Source: Listeria swaminathanii (GTDB lineage Bacteria; Bacillota; Bacilli; Lactobacillales; Listeriaceae). From it: DNA of 64,000 nucleotides. Shown here piece after piece: positions 19,004 through 27,478 of this stretch. The position numbers and the translations under genes were made by a program. The notes under the pieces are model-generated. The model was given only the letters and a program-made list of their open reading frames with translations, had not been told where the DNA came from and did no database searches. The number at the start of each line of letters is the position of its first letter. The stretch's first letter is position 1. Location: the NCBI RefSeq assembly GCF_014229645.1, contig NZ_JAATOD010000002.1:248001-312000 (forward strand), in the 5' to 3' direction.

Positions 19004-19016
19004 TGCTATCACTTTT
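18990..19016. terminator. Bidirectional terminator carrying both stop codons
   Basis: GTGATAGC (18990-18997) pairs with GCTATCAC (19005-19012), flanked by A-run and T-run. The K+ channel stop (19001-19003) lies in its loop and the stop of the convergent MOSC gene (19009-19011) in its stem, so both coding ends are embedded in one terminator. Confidence 0.85.
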
Positions 19017-19650
19017 TTATTCGTTTTTCGACTTGATCACGGTAGCGTTCGGACAATGCTTCCACGGCCAAAATACGCTCAAAGTCTTCGTTTGTTCCTT
19101 TTTTATGAAGTACTTTTTCATGGCAAAAGGCAACGGTTACCCCGTGTGACTCTTGGTGAATTTGTTTGATTTCATCTGTTTCTTTTATCTCACCTGGAAT
19201 AATTGTTCGACAAAGATAGCCAGTTAGTCCGGTTTCGTGGATAGTTTTGTAGAGATTCGGGATGGCATTGAATTTTTCAATTGTGCTGCACGGGTTTCGG
19301 GCTTCGGTTACTTGGATGATGGTTTCGCCAATTTGAAATTTATCACCGATTTGAACCGTGCTTTCTAGCATATTTGTGACGATTAGATTTTCGCCAAAAG
19401 CGGTGATTTGTAGTTCTTCGCCAAACATTTCTGCCCATTTTGCGTAATGCTCATAGGGATAGATGCAGACGGTCCGGTCTACCCCGCCATGATATTTCAA
19501 ATTATGCGGAGCATCGTTTTCAAAGCCATTCATCGTTAATTGCGCTGTTTTGACGAGCTTTTTTTCAATGCCGGTCATCATTCGTTTATTATTTGGAAGG
19601 GCCAGTTCTTTCGGTTTTCCGACTGCTAAATGGATGATTTTCCGTTTCAT
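19009..19650 (-). CDS. MOSC domain protein (YiiM-like)
   Basis: The 213-residue protein has the MOSC fold pattern: LTMNGFENDAPHNLKYHGGVDRTVCIYPYEHY, FGENLIVTNM and GETIIQVTEARNPCSTIEKF with the conserved Cys. YiiM-type proteins use molybdenum cofactor to reduce N-hydroxylated compounds such as 6-hydroxylaminopurine. That role is inferred from family. It is convergent with the K+ channel gene and 18 bp downstream of the ycnI-like gene. Confidence 0.85.
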   Translation of the reverse strand: MKRKIIHLAVGKPKELALPNNKRMMTGIEKKLVKTAQLTMNGFENDAPHNLKYHGGVDRTVCIYPYEHYAKWAEMFGEELQITAFGENLIVTNMLESTVQIGDKFQIGETIIQVTEARNPCSTIEKFNAIPNLYKTIHETGLTGYLCRTIIPGEIKETDEIKQIHQESHGVTVAFCHEKVLHKKGTNEDFERILAVEALSERYRDQVEKRIKK

Positions 19651-19668
19651 CTGTTTGCTCCTTTGATG

Positions 19669-20286
19669 TTATTTTTTCCGGCTTAAAATGGCAAGAATTC
19701 CTGTGATAAGTGCAAGAACGCTAATAGCTACTGCGGTCCATAGCAAAATAGTATTGTCATCGGATTCACTCGTATCTCCTGCCGTATTCTCTGCTCCCGC
19801 CACCATTTCTCCGTGTGAACCAGTGCTTGATTTAGACGATTCTTTCACGATTTTTGTTGTCGCATGCGGGGTCTCAGAGTCTTCCGCTCCAACCCATTCA
19901 ACAATCGAACCATCTTCATAATATTGGTAGGCATTCCAAGCGATTTCTCCTTCTTCACTTGGGTTTTTAGCGATAAAACTAAAACGTTGGAATTGGCCTT
20001 TTTCAATGCCGTTCCCTTCTGTTTGCCAAGTTACTATAGCGTTTTTCTTATCCACAGTTGTTGTCCAGCCTGGCACGGGTTCGTACGATTCGAATGAAAC
20101 TCCTTTTGGTACTTTTAAAACGATTTTCTTAGATGCGGCGTCTTTTTCTGATGGGACTTTCATTGTGTATGTTTCCCAAGATTCAACGCTCGACTCGCTT
20201 GGTTGAACGGAAACATGAGCGCTTGCTTGGAATGGAATGATGAAAACAGCTAATAAAATGACGAGCGAACTAATAATTTTTTTCAT
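19669..20286 (-). CDS. YcnI-like copper-binding protein (DUF1775)
   Basis: The 205-residue exported protein has a signal peptide ending ASA, which leaves a mature N-terminus beginning HVSVQPSES. In YcnI proteins this first His, with a conserved Trp, binds Cu(II); a Trp is present in IVEWVGAED. The DUF1775 body spans about 25-150 and a C-terminal membrane anchor with LSRKK follows. It sits 12 bp after a CopC-CopD fusion, as in Bacillus ycnJ-ycnI, so it probably passes copper to that importer. No YcnK-like copper regulator is next to it. Confidence 0.88.
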   Translation of the reverse strand: MKKIISSLVILLAVFIIPFQASAHVSVQPSESSVESWETYTMKVPSEKDAASKKIVLKVPKGVSFESYEPVPGWTTTVDKKNAIVTWQTEGNGIEKGQFQRFSFIAKNPSEEGEIAWNAYQYYEDGSIVEWVGAEDSETPHATTKIVKESSKSSTGSHGEMVAGAENTAGDTSESDDNTILLWTAVAISVLALITGILAILSRKK

Positions 20287-20298
20287 TGTTTTTCCCCT

Positions 20299-21924
20299 TT
20301 ACTGTGTAATATTGGTCGTAAATGTTTGATTAATATCGGTAAAATCTTTCGTTAAGCCATGGACGGTAATTTCCCATTTTCCGGTTTGGTTAATATAAAG
20401 TCCTTCTGCAAAATATTGCGTATCATTTGCGAGTTTTGCTTGGAAAGTTGATTTTTCGTCGGTTTTGGTGGATTTTGTTGTGATGGTTACTTGTTCAAAA
20501 TCCGTTTTTGCTGCGCCGTCTGCTGAGGTGAATGTGATGATAAATTGGTTTTGGCCGACTGTCGCGGGTTCCACTCGTAAATTAATTTTGGCCGGTTCGC
20601 CGTCTGCTGCAATTGTTTCGTCAAATGCTTTCGGAGCAGGTGGCGGTGGTGTTTGTACATTTGTTAAAACACTTGCGACTACAAGGATGATGGTGCCAAT
20701 GATGAGTTCGACGAGAATCGTTTTAAATGGTATCTTTTTGTTTTGGGTTTTGAGATAGATGTAATGCCCTAGGCCAAGTAAGGCCATTAGTAAAAATAAG
20801 CCGATTTTGAAAAGGAGCATTTTACCGTAATTGGTTGTAAATAGGTTTGCCATTTGGCCGATATTCATAACCGCCATGAGCAAGCCGCTAACCAAGATTG
20901 ATGCGACTGCAATGATTGCGACGATTGCAAACCGACTCCAAATTTCGCGCGCTTTTCCGGTTCGCGGTAATACGAATAAAAGAACCAAGATTCCGCCAAC
21001 CCAAACACTTGCCGCAATCATATGAAGCATATCGGCTGTGATACTTACTATTTTATCGGCACTCGCTGCAGCATGTCCATTCTGAGCCTTCGCGAAAATT
21101 AAATAGCCAATTAATGCCGTCTCGGTCAGAAGCGCGAACCAGCTCGATTGTTTATTTTTGCGGAACATGATGATAACAAAAATGGTAAGTACGAACCAGA
21201 CAACAAACTCACTAATCCAAATATAACCAGTTTTTGTTGTTAAGAAAGCCGCTAACTGGCTTGGTTGGAAGCTTTCGCTGATTGCCACACCCGTTGTGAT
21301 GCTTGTTTGTACGAAAAGTTGCATGAGGAATGCTACGCCTAAAAATAGGAGCGCTGTCCACGTTACTTTTTTCAAACGAGCAGATATTTTCTCGGTCAGC
21401 GGTTCTTTCCGCGGATAAAGGCCTAAGCCGAACAGCAGCATCCCAATAAACAACGAAAATCCTATGTATAGTATTGCTTTTTGAACCGAACTAATTTGTA
21501 AGTCCGCACTATTCGACGGTACTTCGGTCGCTTGGAATGTCGCTTTGGTGTCGCCTAACTTAAAAGAAATTAAGCCCGTTACCGCGTGACCATCAGCCGA
21601 AACTACACGCCATGAAACCGAATAGACATCTGCTTTTAAATCAGCTGGCAACGACGCTTCCACCATATGATTATTTTTTTTAGAAACAGCCGTCTTCCCT
21701 GTTTCCACGCGTTTCCCGCTAGAATTTTTCACTTCTATCAACGGGAAATCTGCTTCAATTTCTTCATTGAAAACAAGCGTTACTTTTTCTGGTGCGGTTT
21801 TAATATGTGATTGATCGGCTGGATTGGAATTTTCCAAATAAGCATGCGCAGAAACATGCTGAACCGGCACGATGAGTATAAATAGTAAGATGACAATAAA
21901 ACTGACCCTTTTCATTAATTTCAT
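20299..21924 (-). CDS. CopC-CopD fusion copper import protein (YcnJ-like)
   Basis: The 541-residue protein has a signal peptide ending SAHA, a CopC beta-barrel (about 27-124) with an N-terminal HAYLENSNP and SADGHAVTG that supply histidine ligands, then a CopD membrane domain with about eight segments (about 150-430), and a C-terminal beta domain (about 440-541) resembling YtkA-like modules. YcnJ in Bacillus imports copper under limitation. It forms an operon with the ycnI-like gene, and possibly the MOSC gene, downstream. Confidence 0.88.
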   Translation of the reverse strand: MKLMKRVSFIVILLFILIVPVQHVSAHAYLENSNPADQSHIKTAPEKVTLVFNEEIEADFPLIEVKNSSGKRVETGKTAVSKKNNHMVEASLPADLKADVYSVSWRVVSADGHAVTGLISFKLGDTKATFQATEVPSNSADLQISSVQKAILYIGFSLFIGMLLFGLGLYPRKEPLTEKISARLKKVTWTALLFLGVAFLMQLFVQTSITTGVAISESFQPSQLAAFLTTKTGYIWISEFVVWFVLTIFVIIMFRKNKQSSWFALLTETALIGYLIFAKAQNGHAAASADKIVSITADMLHMIAASVWVGGILVLLFVLPRTGKAREIWSRFAIVAIIAVASILVSGLLMAVMNIGQMANLFTTNYGKMLLFKIGLFLLMALLGLGHYIYLKTQNKKIPFKTILVELIIGTIILVVASVLTNVQTPPPPAPKAFDETIAADGEPAKINLRVEPATVGQNQFIITFTSADGAAKTDFEQVTITTKSTKTDEKSTFQAKLANDTQYFAEGLYINQTGKWEITVHGLTKDFTDINQTFTTNITQ

Positions 21925-22010
21925 TTCCTACTCCTTTGTGAACGAACGGTTTTACTCTTTTTAACTTATCACGTGCAAGAATTGAATGGAAATAATCGGC
22001 TCATTCGCTA

Positions 22011-22040
22011 TTGCAAAAGGCGCGCACATTATGGCATAGT
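22011..22040 (+). promoter_or_regulatory. Promoter for the 63-residue membrane protein gene
   Basis: TTGCAA, an 18-bp spacer and CATAGT with a TGG extension, about 25 bp before the ATG. Moderate match to sigma-A. Confidence 0.5.
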
Positions 22041-22061
22041 AAAAGAAAAGGAGGTTGTGCT

Positions 22062-22253
22062 ATGCTTCGTTACATCGCATTATTTTTTTTATTTGCATTT
22101 GTTATACTCATCACGATGCGGCTTCCAGCACTTCTGGCAAAATGGAAACCAACCATTCTTAGCTCTTTCTGGCTTCGAACGCTGACATTCATCATTATCG
22201 GCTACGTTTTAGTATTGCCCGCGCTTTACATAGGCCGTTTGTTACTAAAATAA
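22062..22253 (+). CDS. Small membrane protein of unknown function
   Basis: A 63-residue protein with two membrane segments (about 4-23 and 38-58) joined by a short basic loop (ALLAKWKP). ATG 22062 follows AAAAGGAGG; a longer in-frame start has no ribosome site. It is 60 bp upstream of mscL, which has its own promoter. I do not recognise a family. Confidence 0.75.
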   Translation: MLRYIALFFLFAFVILITMRLPALLAKWKPTILSSFWLRTLTFIIIGYVLVLPALYIGRLLLK

Positions 22254-22263
22254 GTTCAGTTGC

Positions 22264-22292
22264 TTTCACATCGCAGTTAGATGTTTTATACT
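22264..22292 (+). promoter_or_regulatory. Promoter of mscL
   Basis: TTTCAC, a 17-bp spacer and TATACT, with the mscL ATG 22 bp after the -10. Confidence 0.6.
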
Positions 22293-22313
22293 GGGTAGTG
22301 GGAGGTGAATTAT

Positions 22314-22700
22314 ATGAAAAAAATGTTAGTAGAATTTAGAGATTTCGCGTTAAAAGGGAACGTACTTGACCTCGCTGTTGCGGTAGTTATCGGGGCTGCA
22401 TTCGGGAAAATTGTTTCATCTTTAGTAGATAATATTATTATGCCACTTGTTGGTGTGCTTCTAGGTGGGCTTGATTTTACAGATTTAAGTTTCAAAGTCG
22501 GTAAATCAGTTATTCAGTATGGTGCATTCATTCAATCCATCGTTGACTTTGTCATCATCGCTTTTGCCATATTTATTTTTGTCAAAATACTTACTAGCTT
22601 TATTAAGAAAAAAGAGCAACCTACGGAAGAAACACCAGTACCTCCAACCGAGGAATACTTAAAAGAAATTCGCGATTTATTAAAAGAACAACAAAAATAA
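22314..22700 (+). CDS. mscL: Large-conductance mechanosensitive channel MscL
   Basis: The channel opens on membrane stretch to release osmolytes during hypo-osmotic shock. The 128-residue protein has the signature [28 protein letters not shown] over the first membrane helix, a second helix at about 68-90 and a charged cytoplasmic C-terminal helix ending [12 protein letters not shown] 22314 (MKKMLVEF) is set by GGGAGGTG 7 nt upstream. A terminator follows. Confidence 0.97.
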   Translation: MKKMLVEFRDFALKGNVLDLAVAVVIGAAFGKIVSSLVDNIIMPLVGVLLGGLDFTDLSFKVGKSVIQYGAFIQSIVDFVIIAFAIFIFVKILTSFIKKKEQPTEETPVPPTEEYLKEIRDLLKEQQK

Positions 22701-22707
22701 CCGAAAA

Positions 22708-22737
22708 AATCCTTCTTTTTATAGAAGGATTTTTTTA
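22708..22737 (+). terminator. Terminator downstream of mscL
   Basis: AATCCTTCT pairs with AGAAGGATT over a short loop, then a T-run. Confidence 0.88.
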
Positions 22738-22860
22738 TTTGCACCTTGTTCACTAAATCGTTAACTTTATTTATATTTTGGTTACTTAATCAATACTAAC
22801 TGCTTTTTATAGGTCTGGTAGAATGAAAGTTGAAATAAGAAATCGAGAGGAAGTATACAC

Positions 22861-24258
22861 ATGAAAAAAACTTTAATCACCATTGCCCTAGCTTTAACGA
22901 TGATCCTCAGCTTTAATTTATCTGCCCAGGCGGATACACAGCTCGTTCCGGATGCTAATTTGCGCCTTGCAATTAATCAATCATTAGGACAAGCAGATAC
23001 TCATGAACCAACCCAAGCAGAAATTGCGACAATCGAAACACTTTCCATTAGTGGTTATGATGTTACATCACTAGAAGGTTTGCAATATGCGACTAATTTA
23101 AAAGAACTATTCGCTAACCATAATGATATTAGCGACTTTAGCCCGATTAGTAATTTGACTGGACTGACAAAACTTCAAATTGATGAAACGAAAATTACCG
23201 ATACTAAACAATTAATCAATTTAGTCAATCTAACGGAATTAGATATTTCAAGTAATAATTTAAATGAAATCGATGGCGTCAAAAATATGACTAAATTAGA
23301 ATCACTGTTTGCTTATAATAACAATATTTCTGATTTATCCCCATTAGCAAATTGTGCCGCACTTGTTTCTGTTGACTTCATTAATAACGAAATCACCGAT
23401 GTTTCTATTTTTCAAAATCTAGATAATTTAAAAACTGGCCGGTTTGCCTATAATCACATCAGTAACATTTCTTACTTCAGACATGATATTCCTCATGCTG
23501 GAAATCTCAATTTTGATAATCAAACAATTACTCTTCCAACGCAACGTGTCTCTTTAGTCAAAAAATCACTAACGATGGTCGACCCAATCAAAGGTGCTGC
23601 CGGCCAAAATGTCACACTAGCCAACATCAGCAACAGCGGTACTTTTGCAAATAAAGAACTTTCTTTTGTAAATTTAGCTGCTGACACGAACCAAGTGACG
23701 TACGATTTCGATCATTTCTTCACTTACAATAATTACTATATGAACTTCTCTGGAACCGTAACGCAGCCGATTGAATGGTTCGCAGATAACGCTCCTGTCA
23801 TTCATGTAGATGATATCGTAATTGATCAAAATAGCAGCTTCGATCCAACTGATTACATTACCGCAGATGACGTGGAAGATGGCGACATCACAGATAAAAT
23901 CGTTATTATCGAAAATAACGTCAATCCCGCAGTACCAGGCACTTACGACATCATTATTTCAGTCACAGATGCAGATGGCAACGTAACCGAAAAAACAGTG
24001 ACCGTAACCGTAGAAGAAACAGCCGCAACACCTGCAAACAATGATACAGATAAATCAACACCTCAAACTCCAACAAAAGATACAACATTAGTAGTTACGG
24101 ATAAACAAACAGCAAAAACTGCAACTCCAAGCAACACAACAACGACAACTAATACAACGAACCTACCAAAAACTGGTGATAACTCAGCAGATGGCTTAGT
24201 CGTACTAGGTGGCTTGTTACTATTAAGTAGCGCATTCCTTCTAAGACGTAAATACTAA
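22861..24258 (+). CDS. Internalin-like LPXTG surface protein with leucine-rich repeats
   Basis: The 465-residue protein has a signal peptide (about 1-24, ending SAQA). An internalin cap follows (LVPDANLRLAINQSLGQ), then about six 21-22-residue leucine-rich repeats (about 55-190; SLEGLQYATNLKELFANHN, DLSPLANCAALVSVDFINN). An Ig-like inter-repeat region (about 200-300) and a second Ig-like domain (about 305-390; DVEDGDITDK and VPGTYDIIISVTDADGNVT, DUF5011 type) come next. A Thr/Asn-rich linker leads to the sortase A signal LPKTGD at about 435 with membrane segment and RRKY tail. LRR internalins bind host or surface ligands; this member's ligand is unknown. It has its own ribosome site (GAGAGGAAG) and terminator and stands alone. 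Confidence 0.9.
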   Translation: MKKTLITIALALTMILSFNLSAQADTQLVPDANLRLAINQSLGQADTHEPTQAEIATIETLSISGYDVTSLEGLQYATNLKELFANHNDISDFSPISNLTGLTKLQIDETKITDTKQLINLVNLTELDISSNNLNEIDGVKNMTKLESLFAYNNNISDLSPLANCAALVSVDFINNEITDVSIFQNLDNLKTGRFAYNHISNISYFRHDIPHAGNLNFDNQTITLPTQRVSLVKKSLTMVDPIKGAAGQNVTLANISNSGTFANKELSFVNLAADTNQVTYDFDHFFTYNNYYMNFSGTVTQPIEWFADNAPVIHVDDIVIDQNSSFDPTDYITADDVEDGDITDKIVIIENNVNPAVPGTYDIIISVTDADGNVTEKTVTVTVEETAATPANNDTDKSTPQTPTKDTTLVVTDKQTAKTATPSNTTTTTNTTNLPKTGDNSADGLVVLGGLLLLSSAFLLRRKY

Positions 24259-24263
24259 AAAAA

Positions 24264-24298
24264 GACCCAAAGTCGCAATCGGCTTTGGGTCTTTTTTT
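24264..24298. terminator. Terminator downstream of the internalin-like gene
   Basis: GACCCAAAG (24264-24272) pairs with CTTTGGGTC (24283-24291), flanked by an A-run and a run of seven T. It probably acts in both directions for the convergent lipoprotein gene. Confidence 0.9.
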
Positions 24299-24340
24299 AT
24301 TTCTACTCTTTCATTCATTGTACTTCTTATGCTTTTCTAT

Positions 24341-25222
24341 CTATTTAATTATATCTTCTACACCTACAAATTCGCCATCTGGTAAACCAACACGATTTAC
24401 AATGAAATTTTTATACATTGTAATCATATAATTCCCTCTAGGTAAACCCTTTTCTTGCATGAGCTTCTCCGCTAAATCATCCGCTATCTTTTGTTTAGGA
24501 AGGGTATTTTCTTTAGAATAAAATTCCATTGGGATGGATATATGTTCATACATCGGATCATCTTTCTGAAATAGTTTCCTTAATTCTTCTGCCGAAATTC
24601 CTTGATTTGCTAGGTAAGCATTATAAACACTTGGGTAGTAAACATCCATTGCTACAATAAAATAATGATTGCTTGTATAGCCCTCTGCAGCTGTTTTATC
24701 AATTGCCTCATCTCTTAGTCCTAATAAATCATTTTCTTTTGCTAGCTTCTTAGCAAAAGTATCTAAATGGCGAAATTCTGCTTCGTATGCTTTTGCGTAT
24801 AAGCCCCCGATAATCGCTTTCTCTACTTCTCCTTCATTACTTCTAGCTAGCCACTCGCCTTCTTTATTAATCACTTTTCCCACTATGACGGAGGTGTGAA
24901 ATTGAATAGGTTCTTCACTTTCTACCATGACAACTGCCGCATTACGCGCGGGCACTACATTATTTACTTTTACATCTGTTTTATATGTGTCTTTCATATA
25001 GTTTATCGCTTCTTGCTTGATTTCTTCTTCATGTTTCTTTACTTGTTCCGCCGATTTATTCCCGTCCACAAATGAATATCCTTGCCCTACATAATCCTGC
25101 ACGGGCGTGGTTCCTTCTTGTGCTTTCTTTTGCGCTTTTTCCTGCTCTGTTTTCTCATTTATATTGAAACAGCCACCTAATAACAATAAACCTGTTAACA
25201 AAACAATTACTTTTTTCTTCAT
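24341..25222 (-). CDS. Lipoprotein of DUF1672 type
   Basis: The 293-residue protein has a lipoprotein signal with lipobox LLGGC (Cys 18), then a KEQ-rich segment and VQDYVGQGYSFVDG. That segment, as far as I recall, is characteristic of the DUF1672 lipoproteins of Listeria and staphylococci. Function is unknown. AGGAGAAGAG precedes the ATG. It is convergent with the internalin-like gene and has a 400-bp upstream region containing a dyad at a possible promoter. Confidence 0.75.
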   Translation of the reverse strand: MKKKVIVLLTGLLLLGGCFNINEKTEQEKAQKKAQEGTTPVQDYVGQGYSFVDGNKSAEQVKKHEEEIKQEAINYMKDTYKTDVKVNNVVPARNAAVVMVESEEPIQFHTSVIVGKVINKEGEWLARSNEGEVEKAIIGGLYAKAYEAEFRHLDTFAKKLAKENDLLGLRDEAIDKTAAEGYTSNHYFIVAMDVYYPSVYNAYLANQGISAEELRKLFQKDDPMYEHISIPMEFYSKENTLPKQKIADDLAEKLMQEKGLPRGNYMITMYKNFIVNRVGLPDGEFVGVEDIIK

Positions 25223-25389
25223 CTCTTCTCCTACCTACTTCTATATTTTATCTCTTTGAAACCTTATTTTTTTCCAATTATTCGAACACTTAAATTGCTA
25301 TAAATTTAAATCATCCAAATAACAATCATTTTTAGATTGTTACTTTCAAATAAAAATATAGTTAAAAATTCTCATGATATTACCCTAAA

Positions 25390-25421
25390 ATTATATCACA
25401 AATTCACAAAGTGAAATGTGA
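25390..25421 (-). promoter_or_regulatory. Candidate promoter with overlapping dyad upstream of the DUF1672 gene
   Basis: On the minus strand TATAAT (25395-25390) is preceded by a nested inverted repeat, TCACA / TGTGA around TTCAC-AAA-GTGAA (25396-25421), which fills the spacer region. The -35 is weak, as expected for a regulated promoter. It would leave a leader of about 160 nt. Confidence 0.4.
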
Positions 25422-25570
25422 CAGAACAACGAACAACGCTTCAACAAAACGCTGATATGGTCCATTTTTAAGTAATCCCTTTTCTATAAAAAGATGATTT
25501 TTTCACAATGAATCCTTTTATTGATAATTTCTTCAAGTTTAATTGCACGAACCTCTGATTTATCAAAAAA

Positions 25571-25618
25571 ATTAGGCTATCCACCCCCTATCAATTTCAA
25601 GAGGGAAAATAGCCTAAT
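25571..25618 (-). terminator. Terminator of the 130-residue membrane protein gene
   Basis: ATTAGGCTAT (25571-25580) pairs with ATAGCCTAAT (25609-25618); the minus-strand reading ends in TTTTTTT. Confidence 0.85.
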
Positions 25619-25634
25619 TAAATAAATTAAAGTA

Positions 25635-26027
25635 TTATTGTTGTTGCTTCTTCAATTGTATCGCTAAGAACATTTCGACTGCTGCGACAACTAAAAAGAT
25701 AATTTGTAAAATAAATACATAACCAATAATCAGTAATTGCACAACCATCCATACTGCCAAAACAGCGGCGGCGGCAAACATGACTTCTTTTGTTCGTGGT
25801 AATTTTTTTAGTAAGTAAATTAGTGCTGCTAGGTGGAATAACCCAACAAAGACGAATAAAAATATGCCGGGTACTAAATAATCGACAAACGGTGAACCAT
25901 CAAGTAAGCCAGTTGAAAGAGATAGTAGACCACCGCTTGGCATGAAAACCATTGATAATCCTCCATAAATTGCCCCAACCGCTGTAAAACCAACTATTAA
26001 AATACTACTTATACGTGTCCAGTTCAT
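25635..26027 (-). CDS. Hypothetical four-helix membrane protein
   Basis: The 130-residue protein has four hydrophobic segments (about 8-28, 52-73, 82-98, 100-122), the last two nearly contiguous, and a polar tail ending KKQQQ. I do not recognise a family. It is followed by a strong terminator and preceded by another small membrane protein gene in the same direction. Confidence 0.7.
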   Translation of the reverse strand: MNWTRISSILIVGFTAVGAIYGGLSMVFMPSGGLLSLSTGLLDGSPFVDYLVPGIFLFVFVGLFHLAALIYLLKKLPRTKEVMFAAAAVLAVWMVVQLLIIGYVFILQIIFLVVAAVEMFLAIQLKKQQQ

Positions 26028-26071
26028 GGCGTTCTCCTAGTCGTTTTTCTAGTAGTATACCACGAAAACTT

Positions 26072-26281
26072 TCATTCTGCCGCTTTTCTTCGTTTTATTT
26101 TTTTGATTAAATCAATCAATACATAAACGGCAATTCCGCATGCGACAACTGTTGTAAGATACCAAGCTGGGCCAGATTCCGCGCGCACCCCGAGCCAATA
26201 AGTCACGGTTTTCGGATTGAAAAATGCAAAGCAAATCGCACAAAATGCAATCACTCGACCAATAATGGAATTCTCTCTCAT
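26072..26281 (-). CDS. Small membrane protein of unknown function
   Basis: A 69-residue protein with two membrane segments (about 8-25 and 38-57) and a basic C-terminus (KKIKRRKAAE). ATG 26281 is preferred, 11 nt after GGAG; the longer frame has no ribosome site. No family recognised. Confidence 0.65.
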   Translation of the reverse strand: MRENSIIGRVIAFCAICFAFFNPKTVTYWLGVRAESGPAWYLTTVVACGIAVYVLIDLIKKIKRRKAAE

Positions 26282-26393
26282 AACAAGTGCATCTCCTTTT
26301 CTTTTATTATAACAATGGTTAGGAGATTGCTTCTTGCTTTTTCGGTCCCAAAATTGTTTAACGCATGACAAAATTTGGTTTTCCTCACAAAAA

Positions 26394-26424
26394 AACTACG
26401 ACAAGGAGCTTCCCTGCCATAGTT
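26394..26424 (-). terminator. Terminator downstream of bsh
   Basis: On the minus strand an imperfect stem AACTATGGCAGG / CCTTGTCGTAGTT is followed by TTTTTTT, just after the bsh stop. Confidence 0.75.
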
Positions 26425-26431
26425 CTATAAA

Positions 26432-27409
26432 TTATTTATTAACGATCTTCACTTGCTGCTCATTTACGAGTGGATAAATTGCTAGTTCTTGACTCTCTAA
26501 ATCCTCTTGATGCATATCCACGCCAGTAATTTGGCTATTTTCGTAAGTTCTATAATAATAGATGCCTTTATCAATATTGCAGCATGAGGAATAAATGGTA
26601 TGCTCATATTTTTCTCCACCAACATCACAAAGCCCTTTTTGCTGTTCTACCGAGCCTAAAATATGGAAAAATTGGCTAATACTTTCTGATTCAGAATCTC
26701 CTGAAATGGAATTCAACTTGGTAAACGTTGCCTTCACAAAACGAGACATGGATGATAGATCACCAGGTAAACCAATCCCACCCATTCCGCGACTATAAGC
26801 ATCCAAATCAATTTCGCTGGAGAAAGTATTTTCTGGCGTTTTACTGGAAAGCGAACGATAATTATTTAAATTAAATAGTTGGTAGTCAAATGTTGGATTA
26901 TTTGTTAATACCCCTACTGGATTATCATAGATGCGAAGACCATCTTTCACAGACTCAATCACGATGGATTCAGTTTGATCCGCCATCAACCAATGAAGCG
27001 GGGAAAGTGGCAGATGCTCACTAAAACTAATATTAACAAGATTGATTTTATCCAGTAGTACTCTTGCTTCTTTTACAGTTGCGCATTGACTAAGAATCCA
27101 TGGAATAAATTCAAATGGTGTCACATTATCTTTTCCTTCCGCAAATTCCTTATAATCAGCATTCCCTGAGAAATTGAGTCCCGCCATACTAAGCCCTTTT
27201 TCATTGGTGGCGTCGTAGTATAAAGGATAGTTTTCCATCACAGCAGCAATACCAATTAACGCATAATGTTGATTAATATCCTCTACCTTGCGAAAACGAA
27301 ACGGATAATTTTTTGGCGTAACAACCACAACCTCTTTGTAAGAAAGTTCATAGTCAAAATTTCTTCCAAAATAGTGATCTTTTGTTGTATAAGTTATTGA
27401 CGTACACAT
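26432..27409 (-). CDS. bsh: Bile salt hydrolase (choloylglycine hydrolase)
   Basis: It hydrolyses the amide bond of glycine- or taurine-conjugated bile acids in the cytoplasm and aids intestinal survival. The 325-residue Ntn-hydrolase starts MCTSITYTTKDHYFGRNFDYE: nucleophile Cys2 exposed after Met removal, Arg16 and Asp19. NNPTFDYQLFNLNNYR holds the conserved Asn region. It is downstream of groESL on the same strand but separated by a terminator and has a sigma-B-type promoter. In Listeria, bsh marks L. monocytogenes and relatives and is absent from L. innocua, from memory. Confidence 0.96.
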   Translation of the reverse strand: MCTSITYTTKDHYFGRNFDYELSYKEVVVVTPKNYPFRFRKVEDINQHYALIGIAAVMENYPLYYDATNEKGLSMAGLNFSGNADYKEFAEGKDNVTPFEFIPWILSQCATVKEARVLLDKINLVNISFSEHLPLSPLHWLMADQTESIVIESVKDGLRIYDNPVGVLTNNPTFDYQLFNLNNYRSLSSKTPENTFSSEIDLDAYSRGMGGIGLPGDLSSMSRFVKATFTKLNSISGDSESESISQFFHILGSVEQQKGLCDVGGEKYEHTIYSSCCNIDKGIYYYRTYENSQITGVDMHQEDLESQELAIYPLVNEQQVKIVNK

Positions 27410-27449
27410 TAAAAATCCCTCCTCAAATTTTTCAGCTTACATGTATATA

Positions 27450-27478
27450 AGTACCCTCGGCGTTTTGGGTAAAACATA
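27450..27478 (-). promoter_or_regulatory. Sigma-B-type promoter of bsh
   Basis: On the minus strand GTTTTA is followed by a 13-bp spacer and GGGTAC, matching the general stress sigma factor B pattern (GTTT - 13 to 15 bp - GGGWAT). It lies about 45 bp before bsh. A looser AACA..TGTT element overlaps its -35 but does not fit the PrfA box spacing. Sigma-B control of bsh is reported for L. monocytogenes. Confidence 0.75.

Larger units (their letters stand above)
25223..25634. other. Gene-free AT-rich intergenic region
   Basis: No ORF with a ribosome site was seen. It holds an inverted repeat AACAATC-N7-GATTGTT at 25321-25341, a nested dyad at 25396-25421 next to a minus-strand TATAAT, and the terminator of the downstream gene at 25571-25618. 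The rest is low-complexity AT-rich sequence. Confidence 0.6.
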
